Numbered from the stretch's first letter, positions 1 to 10,338 are shown. The stretch is DNA of 64,000 bases from Streptomyces cadmiisoli (GCF_003261055.1 NZ_CP030073.1:3906001-3970000), one strand, 5' to 3'. Made by a program: numbers and translations. The notes: generated by a model from the sequence alone, not told the origin.

Positions 1-1517
1 GAGTCCGCGCCCGTGCCCGTCGCGTCGTCCTCCGGCCCGGACTGCTGCGCGTCTCCGTCCGCGCCGACCCCGCCCTCGTCGTCCTTCTTCGGGTCGGCGC
101 TCGGGCCGGCACCGGCGGCCTTGTCACCGCCGCGACCGGACGGGTCGGAGCCGTCGTCCCCGCCGAGCGAGACGGCCAGGACGATGCCGAGCACGACGAC
201 CAGCACCGCCACCGCCACGATGACCAGCGTGCGCCGGGGCACCACGTCGGTCAGCGGCGCCCTGGGCGCGGGACGCGACGGAAGGTCCGGAGGGGTCATG
301 ACGGGCCAGCCCGAACTCCGGCCGCCAAAGCCCGCGTTCGCTCCCTGCCGGCCCTGGTCGCCCCGCGCCGCCCGGTCACCGGCGTCGGACGACGCCGAGG
401 CGGTCACGGCCGTGTCCGGAGCGCCGGACCCGGCGGCGGTGCCGCCGTCCGCGGTCCTGGACTTGGCGCGGGCCGAGGTGGCCGCGCCCGCCGCGACGGC
501 GGCGTTGCGCGCGGAACGAAGCGCACCGCGCAGCCGGTCGGCGCCCTCCTTGCCGGCACCGCCCGGCGCGCTCCCGCGCGGCTCGGGCGTGTCCGGCTGC
601 GGCGGCAGCGGGACGACCTTGGTCGCGTCCGCAGGCTCGGCCGTCCTCGGGCCGGGCTCGTGGATGACGGCGTTGAGCATCGCCCGGGCACCGGCGTCGT
701 CGAGGCGCTGGGCCGGGTCCTTGGTGAGCAGTCCGTGGATGACGGCGCTGAGCGGTCCCGCGTTCTTCGGCTCCTCCAGCGGCTCGGTCATCACCGCGGT
801 GAGGGTCGCGATGGCGGAACCCTTGTCGTAGGGCGGGGCGCCCTCGACCGACGCGTACAGCAGACCGCCGAGCGACCACAGGTCGGCGGCCGGGCCGGGC
901 TTGTGTCCGCGGGCACGCTCGGGGGAGATGTACGAGGGGGCGCCGACGAGCATGCCGGTCGACGTGATGGACGGGTCGCCCTCGACCTGCGCGATACCGA
1001 AGTCGGTGAGCACCACCCGGCCGTCCTCGGCGATGAGGACGTTCGACGGCTTCACGTCACGGTGCAGGATGCCCTCGCGATGCGCCGAACGCAGCACGTC
1101 GAGCACGGCGAGGCCGACCTCCGCGGCGCGCACGGGTTCGAGCAGACCGTCCTCGCGGATGACCTCGGCGAGCGACTTGCCCTCGACGAGTTCCATCACG
1201 ATCCACGGCCGGTCGTCCTCGTCGACCACGTCGAAGACCGTCACCGCGCTGTTGTTGCGGATCCGCGCGATGGCCTTGGCCTCGCGCAGAGTGCGCGTGA
1301 TCAGCCGCCGCTTCTCCTCCTCGTCGATGTTCGACGGGAACCTCAGCTCCTTGACCGCGACCGTGCGGCCGAGCGTCTCGTCCTCGGCGCGCCACACCGT
1401 GCCCATGCCGCCTCGGCCGAGCACATCTCCCAGCCGGTACCGCCCGGCGAGAAGGCGCTCGCTCTTGTCCTGACGAGTGTCCTGACGGGATGTCCCCGCC
1501 CGCTCCGCCTCCGACAT
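1..1517 (-). CDS. Serine/threonine protein kinase, C-terminus beyond window edge
   Basis: The reading frame is open from an ATG at 1517 to the left edge, so the gene is partial. Visible kinase landmarks are the glycine-rich loop GRGGMG near residue 35, the ATP-binding lysine K56 in VAVKEL, the catalytic loop HRDVKPSN (D154) and DFG at D172, followed by an APSYISPE segment. A Ser/Pro/Ala-rich linker leads to one membrane segment around residues 425-450 and an Asp/Gly-rich outer part. This is the layout of a membrane-anchored Hanks-type (Pkn) sensor kinase. The extracytoplasmic sensor domain is not visible, so the ligand cannot be inferred. It reads in the same direction as glpD, whose start lies upstream, with about 100 nt between them. 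Confidence 0.92.
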   Translation of the reverse strand, partial: MSEAERAGTSRQDTRQDKSERLLAGRYRLGDVLGRGGMGTVWRAEDETLGRTVAVKELRFPSNIDEEEKRRLITRTLREAKAIARIRNNSAVTVFDVVDEDDRPWIVMELVEGKSLAEVIREDGLLEPVRAAEVGLAVLDVLRSAHREGILHRDVKPSNVLIAEDGRVVLTDFGIAQVEGDPSITSTGMLVGAPSYISPERARGHKPGPAADLWSLGGLLYASVEGAPPYDKGSAIATLTAVMTEPLEEPKNAGPLSAVIHGLLTKDPAQRLDDAGARAMLNAVIHEPGPRTAEPADATKVVPLPPQPDTPEPRGSAPGGAGKEGADRLRGALRSARNAAVAAGAATSARAKSRTADGGTAAGSGAPDTAVTASASSDAGDRAARGDQGRQGANAGFGGRSSGWPVMTPPDLPSRPAPRAPLTDVVPRRTLVIVAVAVLVVVLGIVLAVSLGGDDGSDPSGRGGDKAAGAGPSADPKKDDEGGVGADGDAQQSGPEDDATGTGAD

Positions 1518-1613
1518 GCGTCCCCTCATGCAACCCGCCCTGACAGAGCCTCCATTGTCCCTCACCCGACAAGTGCCCGACGCCCAGGGTGCCCTCCCGC
1601 TGCTGTTACCCCC

Positions 1614-3320
1614 TCAGAGGGGCACGATGTCCGGCGCCCCGAGGCGCGCCGCGTCCGCCGTGAGGTCGTCCGGCTGGCGCTGCGACTCGCGTTCCGCTTC
1701 CACCCGCTTCTCGTAGTGCTGGATCTCGCGCTCGATGTGGTCCTTGTCCCAGCCGAGCACCGGCGCCACCAACTCGGCGGCCTCCCGGGCGCTGCGGGTG
1801 CCGCGGTCGAAGGTCTCGATGGAGATGCGGGTACGACGGGTCAGCACGTCGTCCAGGTGCCGGGCGCCCTCGTGCGAGGCGGCGTACACGATCTCGGCGC
1901 GCAGATAGTCGTCGGCCGCGTGCAGGGGTTCGCCCAGTGAGGGGTCCCCGGCGATGAGTTCGAACAGCTCCTCCGCCATCGAGCCGTACCGGTTGAGCAG
2001 GTGCTCGACGCGTGCGACGTGCAGGCCGGTGCGCGCGGCGATCCGCGCGCGGGCGTTCCACAGCGCGCGGTATCCCTCGGCGCCGAGCAGCGGGACGTCC
2101 TCGGTGACGCACTCGGCGACCCTGAGGTCGAGTCCGTGCACCGCCGCGTCCACCGCGTCCTTGGCCATCACCCGGTACGTCGTGTACTTGCCGCCGGCCA
2201 CCACGACCAGCCCCGGCACCGGATGCGCGACGGTGTGCTCGCGCGACAGCTTGCTGGTGGCGTCCGACTCGCCGGCGAGCAGTGGGCGCAGTCCCGCGTA
2301 CACCCCCTCGACGTCGTCGCGGGTGAGCGGCACCGCGAGCACCGAGTTCACATGCTCCAGCAGATAGTCGATGTCGGCGCTGGACGCGGCCGGGTGCGCC
2401 TTGTCCAGGTCCCAGCCGGTGTCGGTGGTGCCGATGATCCAGTGCCGGCCCCAGGGGATGACGAACAGCACGGACTTCTCGGTGCGCAGGATCAGCCCGG
2501 TGCTGGAGTGGATGCGGTCCTTGGGGACGACCAGGTGGATGCCCTTGGAGGCGCGGACGTGGAACTGACCGCGCTCACCGACCATCGCCTGGGTGTCGTC
2601 GGTCCACACTCCGGTGGCGTTGACGACCTGCTTGGCGTGGATCTCGTACTCCCCGCCGGCCTCGACGTCCTGCACCCGGGCGCCGACGACGCGCTCGCCC
2701 TCCCGCAGGAATCCGGTCACCCGCGCGCGGTTGGCGACCTTCGCGCCGTACGACGCCGCCGTGCGCACGAGGGTGGCGACGAAGCGGGCGTCGTCCATCT
2801 GGGCGTCGTAGTACTGGAGGGCGCCGACCAGGGCGTCCTTGCGCAGGGCGGGGGCGACGCGCAGCGCGTGACCGCGGGTCAGGTGGCGGTGCGCGGGCAG
2901 GCCGCGGCCGTGGCCGCGGGCCATCGACATCCCGTCGTAGAGCGCGACGCCCGACCCGGCGTACAGCCGCTCCCAGCCGTGGTGCTGAAGGGGATACAGG
3001 AACGGCACCGGTTTCACCAGGTGCGGGGCCAGCCGCTCCAGCAGCAGGCCACGCTCCTTCAACGCCTCCCGGACGAGCGCGAAGTCGAGCATCTCCAGAT
3101 AGCGCAGGCCGCCGTGGATCAGCTTGCTGGACCTGCTCGACGTGCCCGATGCCCAGTCGCGCGCCTCCACCAGGCCGGTGGACAGTCCGCGGGTCACGGC
3201 GTCGAGGGCGGTGCCCGCGCCCACCACTCCGCCGCCCACGACCAGCACGTCCAGTTCCCGCTCGGCCATCGCCGCCAGTGCTTCGGCCCGCTGCGCCGGC
3301 CCCAGTTCCGCTGTCCTCAC
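1614..3320 (-). CDS. glpD: Aerobic glycerol-3-phosphate dehydrogenase (FAD)
   Basis: Oxidises sn-glycerol-3-phosphate to dihydroxyacetone phosphate and passes electrons to the respiratory quinone at the membrane. The 568-residue protein has the FAD dinucleotide motif VVGGGVVGAGTA near the N-terminus, the SSRSSKLIHGGLRYLE signature just after it, and a C-terminal DAO_C-type helical domain (from roughly residue 395). The open frame extends upstream, but the GTG at 3320 has a good GGAGG site 5 nt before it and matches the family N-terminus. No glpF or glpK neighbour is present, so glycerol uptake must be encoded elsewhere. The 267-nt gap to the divergent dehydrogenase homologue should hold its promoter. 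Confidence 0.95.
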   Translation of the reverse strand: MRTAELGPAQRAEALAAMAERELDVLVVGGGVVGAGTALDAVTRGLSTGLVEARDWASGTSSRSSKLIHGGLRYLEMLDFALVREALKERGLLLERLAPHLVKPVPFLYPLQHHGWERLYAGSGVALYDGMSMARGHGRGLPAHRHLTRGHALRVAPALRKDALVGALQYYDAQMDDARFVATLVRTAASYGAKVANRARVTGFLREGERVVGARVQDVEAGGEYEIHAKQVVNATGVWTDDTQAMVGERGQFHVRASKGIHLVVPKDRIHSSTGLILRTEKSVLFVIPWGRHWIIGTTDTGWDLDKAHPAASSADIDYLLEHVNSVLAVPLTRDDVEGVYAGLRPLLAGESDATSKLSREHTVAHPVPGLVVVAGGKYTTYRVMAKDAVDAAVHGLDLRVAECVTEDVPLLGAEGYRALWNARARIAARTGLHVARVEHLLNRYGSMAEELFELIAGDPSLGEPLHAADDYLRAEIVYAASHEGARHLDDVLTRRTRISIETFDRGTRSAREAAELVAPVLGWDKDHIEREIQHYEKRVEAERESQRQPDDLTADAARLGAPDIVPL

Positions 3321-3587
3321 CGCTGCCTCCCGCTCATCGCCCGGTCGGTATCCCCATGCCCAGATTCTGGCCGGGTTGCCCGACTTCAGCCACCACGCAC
3401 CCCCAGCCTGTGGACAACTTTCACGACCGCACGGGACGCCCCCGACACAACACCGCAAGGCGACACAGGGGAGTAATCCCATAAATCGGTCATATTTACC
3501 CCTAGTCTGACATTGCGGCCCGCTCATCCTGTCCACAGGGCTTGCGCACCTGTCCCGCTTCGGCTATTGGGAAGGACCGCCCACGCC

Positions 3588-4796
3588 ATGCCCGCAGATC
3601 TCGCCGTGATCGGACTCGGCTCGCTCGGCCTGCCGCTGGCCCAGGCCGCCGTAGCCGCCGGTATCCCCACCGTCGGCTACCGGACCGGACCCGATCACGG
3701 CTCGCTCAGCGCCGCCGAACTGCGCCGGATGCTCTCGGGGGGCTTCCGGCAGCCCGCGGGACCGGCCGAGCTGGGCCGGGTGCGCACCGCCGTCATCTGC
3801 GCGCCCACCTCCAGGAGCGCGGACGGCGGCCTCGACCTCGGCCAGGTCGAGGCCGCCGCCCGCACCCTGGCCGAGCGGCTGCGCCCGCACACCACGGTCA
3901 TCCTGGAGTCACCCGTGCACCCCGGCACCACCGAGGAATTCCTCCGCCCCCTCCTCGAAGAGGGTTCCGGGCTGCGCGCGGGCCGCGACTTCCACCTCGC
4001 CTACTCCCCCAGCCGCGTCGACCCCGGCAACCGCGACTTCACCCCCGCCAACACCCCCAAGGTGATCGGCGGCCTCACCCCCGCCTGCACCGAGTCGGCC
4101 GCCACCTTCTACGGCCGGCTCACCGACAAGGTGGTACGCGCGCGTGGCCCCCGGGAGGCCGAGACCGTACAGCTCCTGGAGACCAACTACCGGCACGTCA
4201 ACATCGCGCTGGTCAACGAGATGGCGGCCCTGTGCCACGACCTGGGTGTCGACCTGTGGGACGTCATCCGCTGCGCGGAGACCAAGCCGTTCGGCTTCCA
4301 GGCCTTCCGCCCCGGCCCGGGAGTCGGCGGCCACGCGGCCGCCCAGGACGTGACCGGCCCCGCGGGCCGCGGCCTGCGCATGGTCGAGCTGGCCCAGCAG
4401 GTCAACAGCCGGATGCCCCGCTACGTCGTCAAACGCGCCGCCACCCTCCTGAACGAACACGGCAAGTCAGCCCGCGGCGCGCGCGTACTGCTGCTCGGCG
4501 TCACCTACAAGCCCGACGTCGCCGACCTTCAGAGCAGCCCGGCCCCCGAGATCGCGATCCGGCTCCGCGAACTCGGCGCCGCCGTCAGCTACCACGACCC
4601 CCACATGCCGTCCTGGAGCGTCCTCGACCGCCCGGTGCCGCGCGCCGAGGCCCTCTACGAGGCCGCCGCCGACGCCGACCTCACGATCCTGCTCCAGCAC
4701 CACCGCACCTACGACCTCCAGGGCCTGTCCGTGAAGGCGCAGCTCCTCCTCGACACCCGAGGGGCGACCCCGACCGGCGCCGCGCACCGCCTGTGA
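3588..4796 (+). CDS. UDP-glucose/UDP-ManNAc dehydrogenase-like protein lacking catalytic residues
   Basis: The 402-residue protein has the full fold of the nucleotide-sugar 6-dehydrogenase family: an N-terminal Rossmann motif IGLGSLGLPLA, a central dimerisation helix ending in KPFGF, and a C-terminal UDP-binding domain with LLGVTYKPDVADLQSSPA. Family members use a Cys in GGHC to carry the thioester; here the position reads GGHA (A250). The catalytic Lys and Asn of the central helix are Q195 and T199, the conserved Thr is P109, and the Glu of SPE is S142. Only the Asp of the Cys loop (D254) remains. I therefore read it as a likely pseudoenzyme or one with changed chemistry. Start chosen at the ATG with a GGAAGGA site upstream. 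It is monocistronic, ending in a strong bidirectional terminator. Confidence 0.85.
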   Translation: MPADLAVIGLGSLGLPLAQAAVAAGIPTVGYRTGPDHGSLSAAELRRMLSGGFRQPAGPAELGRVRTAVICAPTSRSADGGLDLGQVEAAARTLAERLRPHTTVILESPVHPGTTEEFLRPLLEEGSGLRAGRDFHLAYSPSRVDPGNRDFTPANTPKVIGGLTPACTESAATFYGRLTDKVVRARGPREAETVQLLETNYRHVNIALVNEMAALCHDLGVDLWDVIRCAETKPFGFQAFRPGPGVGGHAAAQDVTGPAGRGLRMVELAQQVNSRMPRYVVKRAATLLNEHGKSARGARVLLLGVTYKPDVADLQSSPAPEIAIRLRELGAAVSYHDPHMPSWSVLDRPVPRAEALYEAAADADLTILLQHHRTYDLQGLSVKAQLLLDTRGATPTGAAHRL

Positions 4797-4877
4797 CTCG
4801 TCACCCCCTGCGACCCGTCACCACTTGTGCCCCGTCACACCACTTGTGACCTCGCACCGGGAGCCGCCCCACGACAC

Positions 4878-4916
4878 GGAAGGGCCCGTCCACCGGCCGG
4901 GTGGACGGGCCCTTCC
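4878..4916. terminator. Bidirectional terminator between convergent genes
   Basis: Perfect 17-bp inverted repeat (4878-4894 with 4900-4916) closed by a 5-nt loop. It lies between the end of the dehydrogenase-like gene and the end of guaB3, so it can serve both strands. Confidence 0.85.
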
Positions 4917-4927
4917 GGACGCGGGGA

Positions 4928-6052
4928 CTACCGCTTGTGCTGCGAGTCCGCGACCGTCACCTCGACCCGCTGGAACTCCTTGAGCTCGCTGTAGCCGGTG
5001 GTGGCCATGGCACGGCGCAGGGCGCCGAAGAGGTTCATCGAGCCGTCCGGGGTGTGGGACGGGCCGGTCAGGATCTCCTCGATGGTGCCGACGGTGCCGA
5101 GGTCGACCTTCTTGCCGCGCGGCAGTTCCTCGTTCACCGCCTCCATGCCCCAGTGGTGGCCCTTGCCGGGAACGTCCGTGGCCCGTGCGAGCGGGGAGCC
5201 CATCATCACCGCGTCGGCACCGCAGGCGATCGCCTTGGGCAGGTCACCGGACCAGCCGACGCCGCCGTCCGCGATCACGTGGACGTACCGGCCGCCCGAC
5301 TCGTCCATGTAGTCCCGGCGGGCCGCGGCCACGTCCGCGACGGCGGTGGCCATGGGCACCTGGATGCCGAGGACGTTGCGCGTGGTGTGCGCGGCGCCGC
5401 CGCCGAAGCCGACCAGGACACCCGCGGCACCGGAGCGCATCAGGTGCAGGGCCGCGGTGTAGGTGGCGCAGCCGCCGACGATCACGGGGACGTCCAGCTC
5501 GTAGATGAACTGCTTCAGGTTCAGCGGTTCGTGCGAGGACGAGACGTGCTCCGCGGAGACGGTCGTGCCGCGGATGACGAAGATGTCCACCCCGGCGTCC
5601 ACGACCGCCTTGGAGAACTGGGCCGTGCGCTGCGGGGAGAGCGCCGCGGCGGTGACCACACCCGAGTCGCGGACCTCCCTTATGCGCTGCCCGATCAGTT
5701 CCTCCTTGATCGGGGCGGCGTAGATCTCCTGGAGGCGGCGGGTCGCGGCGTCCGCGTCCAGCCCGGCGATCTCGTCGAGCAGCGGCTGCGGGTCCTCGTA
5801 CCGCGTCCACAGGCCTTCGAGGTTCAGCACGCCGAGGCCGCCGAGCTCGCCGATGCGGATCGCGGTGGCCGGCGAGACCACCGAGTCCATCGGGGCGGCC
5901 AGGAAGGGCAGCTCGAACCGGTAGGCGTCGATCTGCCAGGCGATCGAGACCTCCTTCGGGTCCCGCGTACGGCGGCTGGGGACGACGGCGATGTCGTCGA
6001 AGGCGTACGCCCGGCGGCCGCGCTTGCCGCGCCCGATCTCGATCTCAGTCAC
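4928..6052 (-). CDS. guaB3: GuaB3-family IMP dehydrogenase-related protein
   Basis: The 374-residue protein has the IMPDH/GMP-reductase TIM barrel but no CBS insert. The barrel motifs FLAAPMDSV, VIVGGC and IADGGVGWSGD are present. The loop equivalent to GPGSxCTTR of true IMPDH reads GFGGGAAHTTR, so the catalytic Cys is replaced (H222). GuaB3 proteins are widespread in actinobacteria next to guaB; the reaction is not settled from sequence. The GTG at 6052 is chosen because the usual N-terminus (TEIEIGRGKRGRRAY) follows it and a GGGAAAGG site precedes it. It is downstream of guaB in the same orientation, separated by a hairpin, so its transcription is likely partly independent. Confidence 0.9.
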   Translation of the reverse strand: MTEIEIGRGKRGRRAYAFDDIAVVPSRRTRDPKEVSIAWQIDAYRFELPFLAAPMDSVVSPATAIRIGELGGLGVLNLEGLWTRYEDPQPLLDEIAGLDADAATRRLQEIYAAPIKEELIGQRIREVRDSGVVTAAALSPQRTAQFSKAVVDAGVDIFVIRGTTVSAEHVSSSHEPLNLKQFIYELDVPVIVGGCATYTAALHLMRSGAAGVLVGFGGGAAHTTRNVLGIQVPMATAVADVAAARRDYMDESGGRYVHVIADGGVGWSGDLPKAIACGADAVMMGSPLARATDVPGKGHHWGMEAVNEELPRGKKVDLGTVGTIEEILTGPSHTPDGSMNLFGALRRAMATTGYSELKEFQRVEVTVADSQHKR

Positions 6053-6111
6053 GTGTGTGGCCTTTCCCTGATGCGTTTCAGCGCCTTCCAGTATCCCCGA
6101 CGGGTACGACA

Positions 6112-6142
6112 AGGGCGGCCCCGGAGCATCCGGGGCCGCCCT
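6112..6142 (-). terminator. Hairpin terminator after guaB
   Basis: Perfect 14-bp stem (6112-6125 with 6129-6142) with a 3-nt loop, 28 nt downstream of the guaB stop and before the guaB3 start. It probably ends or attenuates guaB transcription. Confidence 0.75.
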
Positions 6143-6169
6143 CGATGTCGCGTCACACGCGCGTGCGCC

Positions 6170-7717
<1,548 letters not shown>

Positions 7718-7818
7718 CTAACGGGAAGCACGGCTCTCTCATTCCACGGTTCTGGGCGGCCTCAGGCTTCGTATGTTCGTACGGAATCGAGCCGGAGCCC
7801 GTTCAACCGGGAACGGCC

Positions 7819-8496
7819 TCACTGCTCGGCCAGGGCCCTCAGCCTGCTCAGCGCCCGGTGCTGGGCCACCCGGACCGCACCGGGTGACATTCCCAACATC
7901 TGACCAGTCTCCTCCGCCGTGAGACCCACGGCGATGCGGAGCAGCAGCAGCTCACGCTGGTTCTCCGGGAGATTGGCCAGCAGCTTCTTGGCCCACTCCG
8001 CGTCGCTGCTGAGCAGCGCGCGCTCCTCCGGCCCCAGTGAGTCGTCCGGCCGCTCGGGCATCTCGTCGGAGGGGACCGCCGTCGACCCCGGGTGCCGCAT
8101 GGCCGCCCGCTGGAGATCGGCGACCTTGTGCGCGGCGATCGCGAAGACGAAGGCCTCGAAGGGGCGGCCGGTGTCCCGATAGCGCGGCAGCGCGAGCAGG
8201 ACGGCGACACAGACCTCCTGGGCCAGGTCCTCCACGAAGTGCCGCGCGTCGCCGGGCAGACGGGACAGCCGGGTGCGGCAGTAGCGCAGGGCCAGCGGGT
8301 GAACTCGGGCGAGCAGGTCGTGTGTGGCCTGCTCGTCCCCGTCGACCGCGCGATGGACGAGCGCGCCGATCGCCCCAGGGGCGGTGGTGGCCTCGTCGTC
8401 ACGCATCGGTCCATGGTGCCCTGCGGCCGATTGCTCCGCGGCACTGCCTCCGTTGTTGTGCACCGAAGCGTTATGAGCAGGTGCGCCGGAACTCAT
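7819..8496 (-). CDS. shbA: ECF-type RNA polymerase sigma factor, ShbA/SigD family
   Basis: The protein has sigma region 2 ([13 protein letters not shown] to [26 protein letters not shown]) and region 4 ([45 protein letters not shown]). The position beside guaB and bldM and the sequence identify it as the ShbA orthologue, which in Streptomyces griseus drives transcription of the principal sigma gene hrdB. An ATG at 8496 is preceded by a strong GGGGAGGG site 8 nt away, giving 225 residues. ATGs at 8547 and 8406 are alternatives. The N-terminal 30 residues are low complexity. No anti-sigma factor is adjacent. Confidence 0.9.
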   Translation of the reverse strand: MSSGAPAHNASVHNNGGSAAEQSAAGHHGPMRDDEATTAPGAIGALVHRAVDGDEQATHDLLARVHPLALRYCRTRLSRLPGDARHFVEDLAQEVCVAVLLALPRYRDTGRPFEAFVFAIAAHKVADLQRAAMRHPGSTAVPSDEMPERPDDSLGPEERALLSSDAEWAKKLLANLPENQRELLLLRIAVGLTAEETGQMLGMSPGAVRVAQHRALSRLRALAEQ

Positions 8497-8753
8497 CCCC
8501 TGCGCCCTCCCCTTCCGCTCGACCGACTTGTCCCCGAGGAACTCCACACCTCAAGGATGCGGCATCCTCGCCGAAACAAGCAGCGGGCACTGGACGGGCC
8601 GCCGCGCGGACGGCCGCGTCGCGCCGCCGCCGAGGGCACGAGGAACCGCGCGACCGGCCACGGACACCCCGTGGCCCGCAGTCGGCCCGCACCCCACGAT
8701 CCGACCCCACGGCGCGCGGCCGGCCCGGGGCCCATGACCGCGCCACCGGCGGA

Positions 8754-8971
8754 GCGCTGGGGCCTGTCGTCAAATTGCTGTCGTTGCCCGAAGGGCGGCC
8801 CCGCGGCGTCCGGTGCGTGCTCTCGGCGGGCCGGGCGGAAGCCCTCGTACCGGACGTACTCGGGCTTTCGCCCGGTGCGGCGAGTGGGGGCACCTCCCAC
8901 GCCCTTGAGGCAGTGGGGGAGCGTGCCGGGCGTCGCGGGGCAGGCGGGAATTTGACGACAGGCCCTAGCGC
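8754..8971. repeat. MITE-like element with 23-bp terminal inverted repeats
   Basis: The ends 8754-8776 and 8949-8971 are inverted copies matching at 22 of 23 positions (core GGGCCTGTCGTCAAATT). The 172-bp interior is GC-rich, has short hairpins and no convincing ORF. The right end runs through the bldM stop codon (8965-8967). Its size, ends and lack of coding capacity fit a miniature inverted-repeat element; similar GGGCCTGTCGTCAAATT sequences recur in Streptomyces genomes in my recollection. It fills most of the 468-nt gap between shbA and bldM; the remaining 8497-8753 shows nothing I can name apart from the shbA leader. Confidence 0.7.
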
Positions 8972-9576
8972 ACCAGACCCCACCGGAAGCCGAGCGCCAC
9001 CGCGTGCGCCCGGTCCGAGGCGCCGAGCTTCTTGAACAGCCGGCGGGCGTGGGTCTTGACGGTGTCCTCGGAGAGAAACAGCTCACGGCCGATCTCCGCG
9101 TTGGAACGGCCGTGGCTCATGCCCTCCAGCACCTGGATCTCACGCGCGGTGAGCGTGGGCGCGGCGCCCATCTCGGCCGAGCGCAGCCGGCGCGGGGCGA
9201 GCCGCCAGGTAGGGTCGGCCAGGGCCTGCGTCACGGTGGCCCGCAGTTCGGCGCGCGAGGCGTCCTTGTGCAGATAGCCCCGGGCGCCGGCGGCGACCGC
9301 GAGGGCCACGCCGTCCAGGTCCTCGGCGACGGTGAGCATGATGATGCGTGCGCCGGGGTCCGCGGACAGCAGCCGCCGCACGGTCTCTACGCCGCCCAGT
9401 CCGGGCATGCGTACGTCCATCAGGATCAGGTCCGAGCGGTCGGCGCCCCAGCGGCGGAGGACTTCCTCGCCGTTGGCCGCCGTCGTCACGCGCTCGACGC
9501 CGGGCACGGTCGCGACCGCGCGGCGGAGCGCCTCTCGGGCAAGCGGGGAGTCGTCGCAGACGAGGACGGAAGTCAT
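8965..9576 (-). CDS. bldM: Developmental response regulator BldM
   Basis: Orphan response regulator required for aerial hyphae; it acts as a homodimer early and as a heterodimer with WhiI later in sporulation. The 203 residues comprise a receiver domain (acidic pair D8-D9, phospho-acceptor position D54 in LILMDVRMPG, TVAEDL) and a LuxR/FixJ HTH (LTAREIQVLEGMSHGRSNAEIG, shown here only by its positions 136-190). The ATG at 9576 has a GGAGGA site 6 nt upstream; an in-frame upstream start at 9636 lacks one. The promoter region is shared with divergent whiD and carries a sigma-BldN-type promoter. The stop codon lies inside the end of an inverted-repeat element. Confidence 0.96.
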   Translation of the reverse strand: MTSVLVCDDSPLAREALRRAVATVPGVERVTTAANGEEVLRRWGADRSDLILMDVRMPGLGGVETVRRLLSADPGARIIMLTVAEDLDGVALAVAAGARGYLHKDASRAELRATVTQALADPTWRLAPRRLRSAEMGAAPTLTAREIQVLEGMSHGRSNAEIGRELFLSEDTVKTHARRLFKKLGASDRAHAVALGFRWGLVR

Positions 9577-9699
9577 GACCGTCCTCCGCAGCTGATGCGC
9601 GTCACCTTGAGCCTCCAGGCTGGTACGAATCGTCACCTGTGCGGTCGACCGTCTCGGACGCTTGCCCGAGCGTTTGTGTTTTCAACCGCCTCCGCACTC

Positions 9700-9727
9700 T
9701 CAACGACGGTCACTCGAAAGAGTTACG
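9700..9727 (-). promoter_or_regulatory. Candidate sigma-BldN promoter of bldM
   Basis: On the minus strand CGTAAC (9722-9727) and CGTTGA (9700-9705) are separated by exactly 16 bp, the arrangement I recall for promoters of the ECF sigma factor BldN, including bldMp1. Transcription would start near 9693, giving a leader of about 115 nt. Confidence 0.75.
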
Positions 9728-9734
9728 GGGCTGT

Positions 9735-9750
9735 GTGCCGTATTCGGCAC
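9735..9750. promoter_or_regulatory. 16-bp palindrome upstream of the bldM promoter
   Basis: GTGCCG and CGGCAC arms flank TATT, 8 bp upstream of the -35 element of the candidate bldM promoter and about 210 nt upstream of whiD. It looks like a dimeric regulator site; which regulator binds cannot be told. The rest of 9577-9956 holds the divergent promoters, is unusually AT-rich near whiD, and shows no gene. Confidence 0.5.
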
Positions 9751-9956
9751 TCTACGTGAGGGTGCGGACACGGTGCAGACATGCGCGGCGGACCCTCGAC
9801 GTTTCATCACAACCCGTGCCCCATTTAGCCCCATTTCTTCCCATCCGCTGGTGTCTGAGGCTAGATTCGCAATGAGTCATATTTTCATCTCCTTAGATCG
9901 TAGATGTACGGTCGTGGGCACCGTATCCGCCCAAAACGGCTACAAGGGGTCACGTA

Positions 9957-10286
9957 ATGGCAGATTTCTCCCGCCTTCCCGGACCGAACGCGGACCTATG
10001 GGACTGGCAGCTCCTGGCTGCCTGTCGAGGGGTGGACAGCTCGCTCTTCTTCCATCCGGAGGGCGAACGCGGGGCGGCCCGGAGCGCTCGTGAGAACTCG
10101 GCCAAAGAGGTCTGCATGAGGTGCCCGGTCCGCGCGGAGTGTGCGGCGCACGCGCTGGCGGTGCGCGAGCCGTACGGCGTGTGGGGCGGTTTGACCGAGG
10201 ACGAGCGCGAAGAGCTCATGGGGCGGGCGCGCCACCGGCTGGTGTCGGCGACGACCACTGGTGGAAGCACCGCCTCCAACACCTGA
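9957..10286 (+). CDS. whiD: Sporulation regulator WhiD (WhiB-like iron-sulfur protein)
   Basis: Wbl-family [4Fe-4S] protein needed for sporulation septum placement and spore maturation; Wbl proteins bind region 4 of the principal sigma factor. The 109-residue product has the four cluster ligands C23, C53, C56 and C62, and the GVWGGLTEDER turn typical of the family. ATG at 9957 follows an AAGGGG site at suitable distance. It is divergent from bldM, as in other Streptomyces. Confidence 0.96.
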   Translation: MADFSRLPGPNADLWDWQLLAACRGVDSSLFFHPEGERGAARSARENSAKEVCMRCPVRAECAAHALAVREPYGVWGGLTEDEREELMGRARHRLVSATTTGGSTASNT

Positions 10287-10338
10287 AAGAACGTTTCTTC
10301 TGACGGGGCGCGCGAGGGCGTGCCCGTATCAGTCACCC

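Noticed and set aside
3321..3536. N-terminal extension of glpD to an ATG at 3536
   Set aside because: The added 72 residues are Cys/Trp-rich and unlike the family; the GTG at 3320 has a good ribosome binding site.
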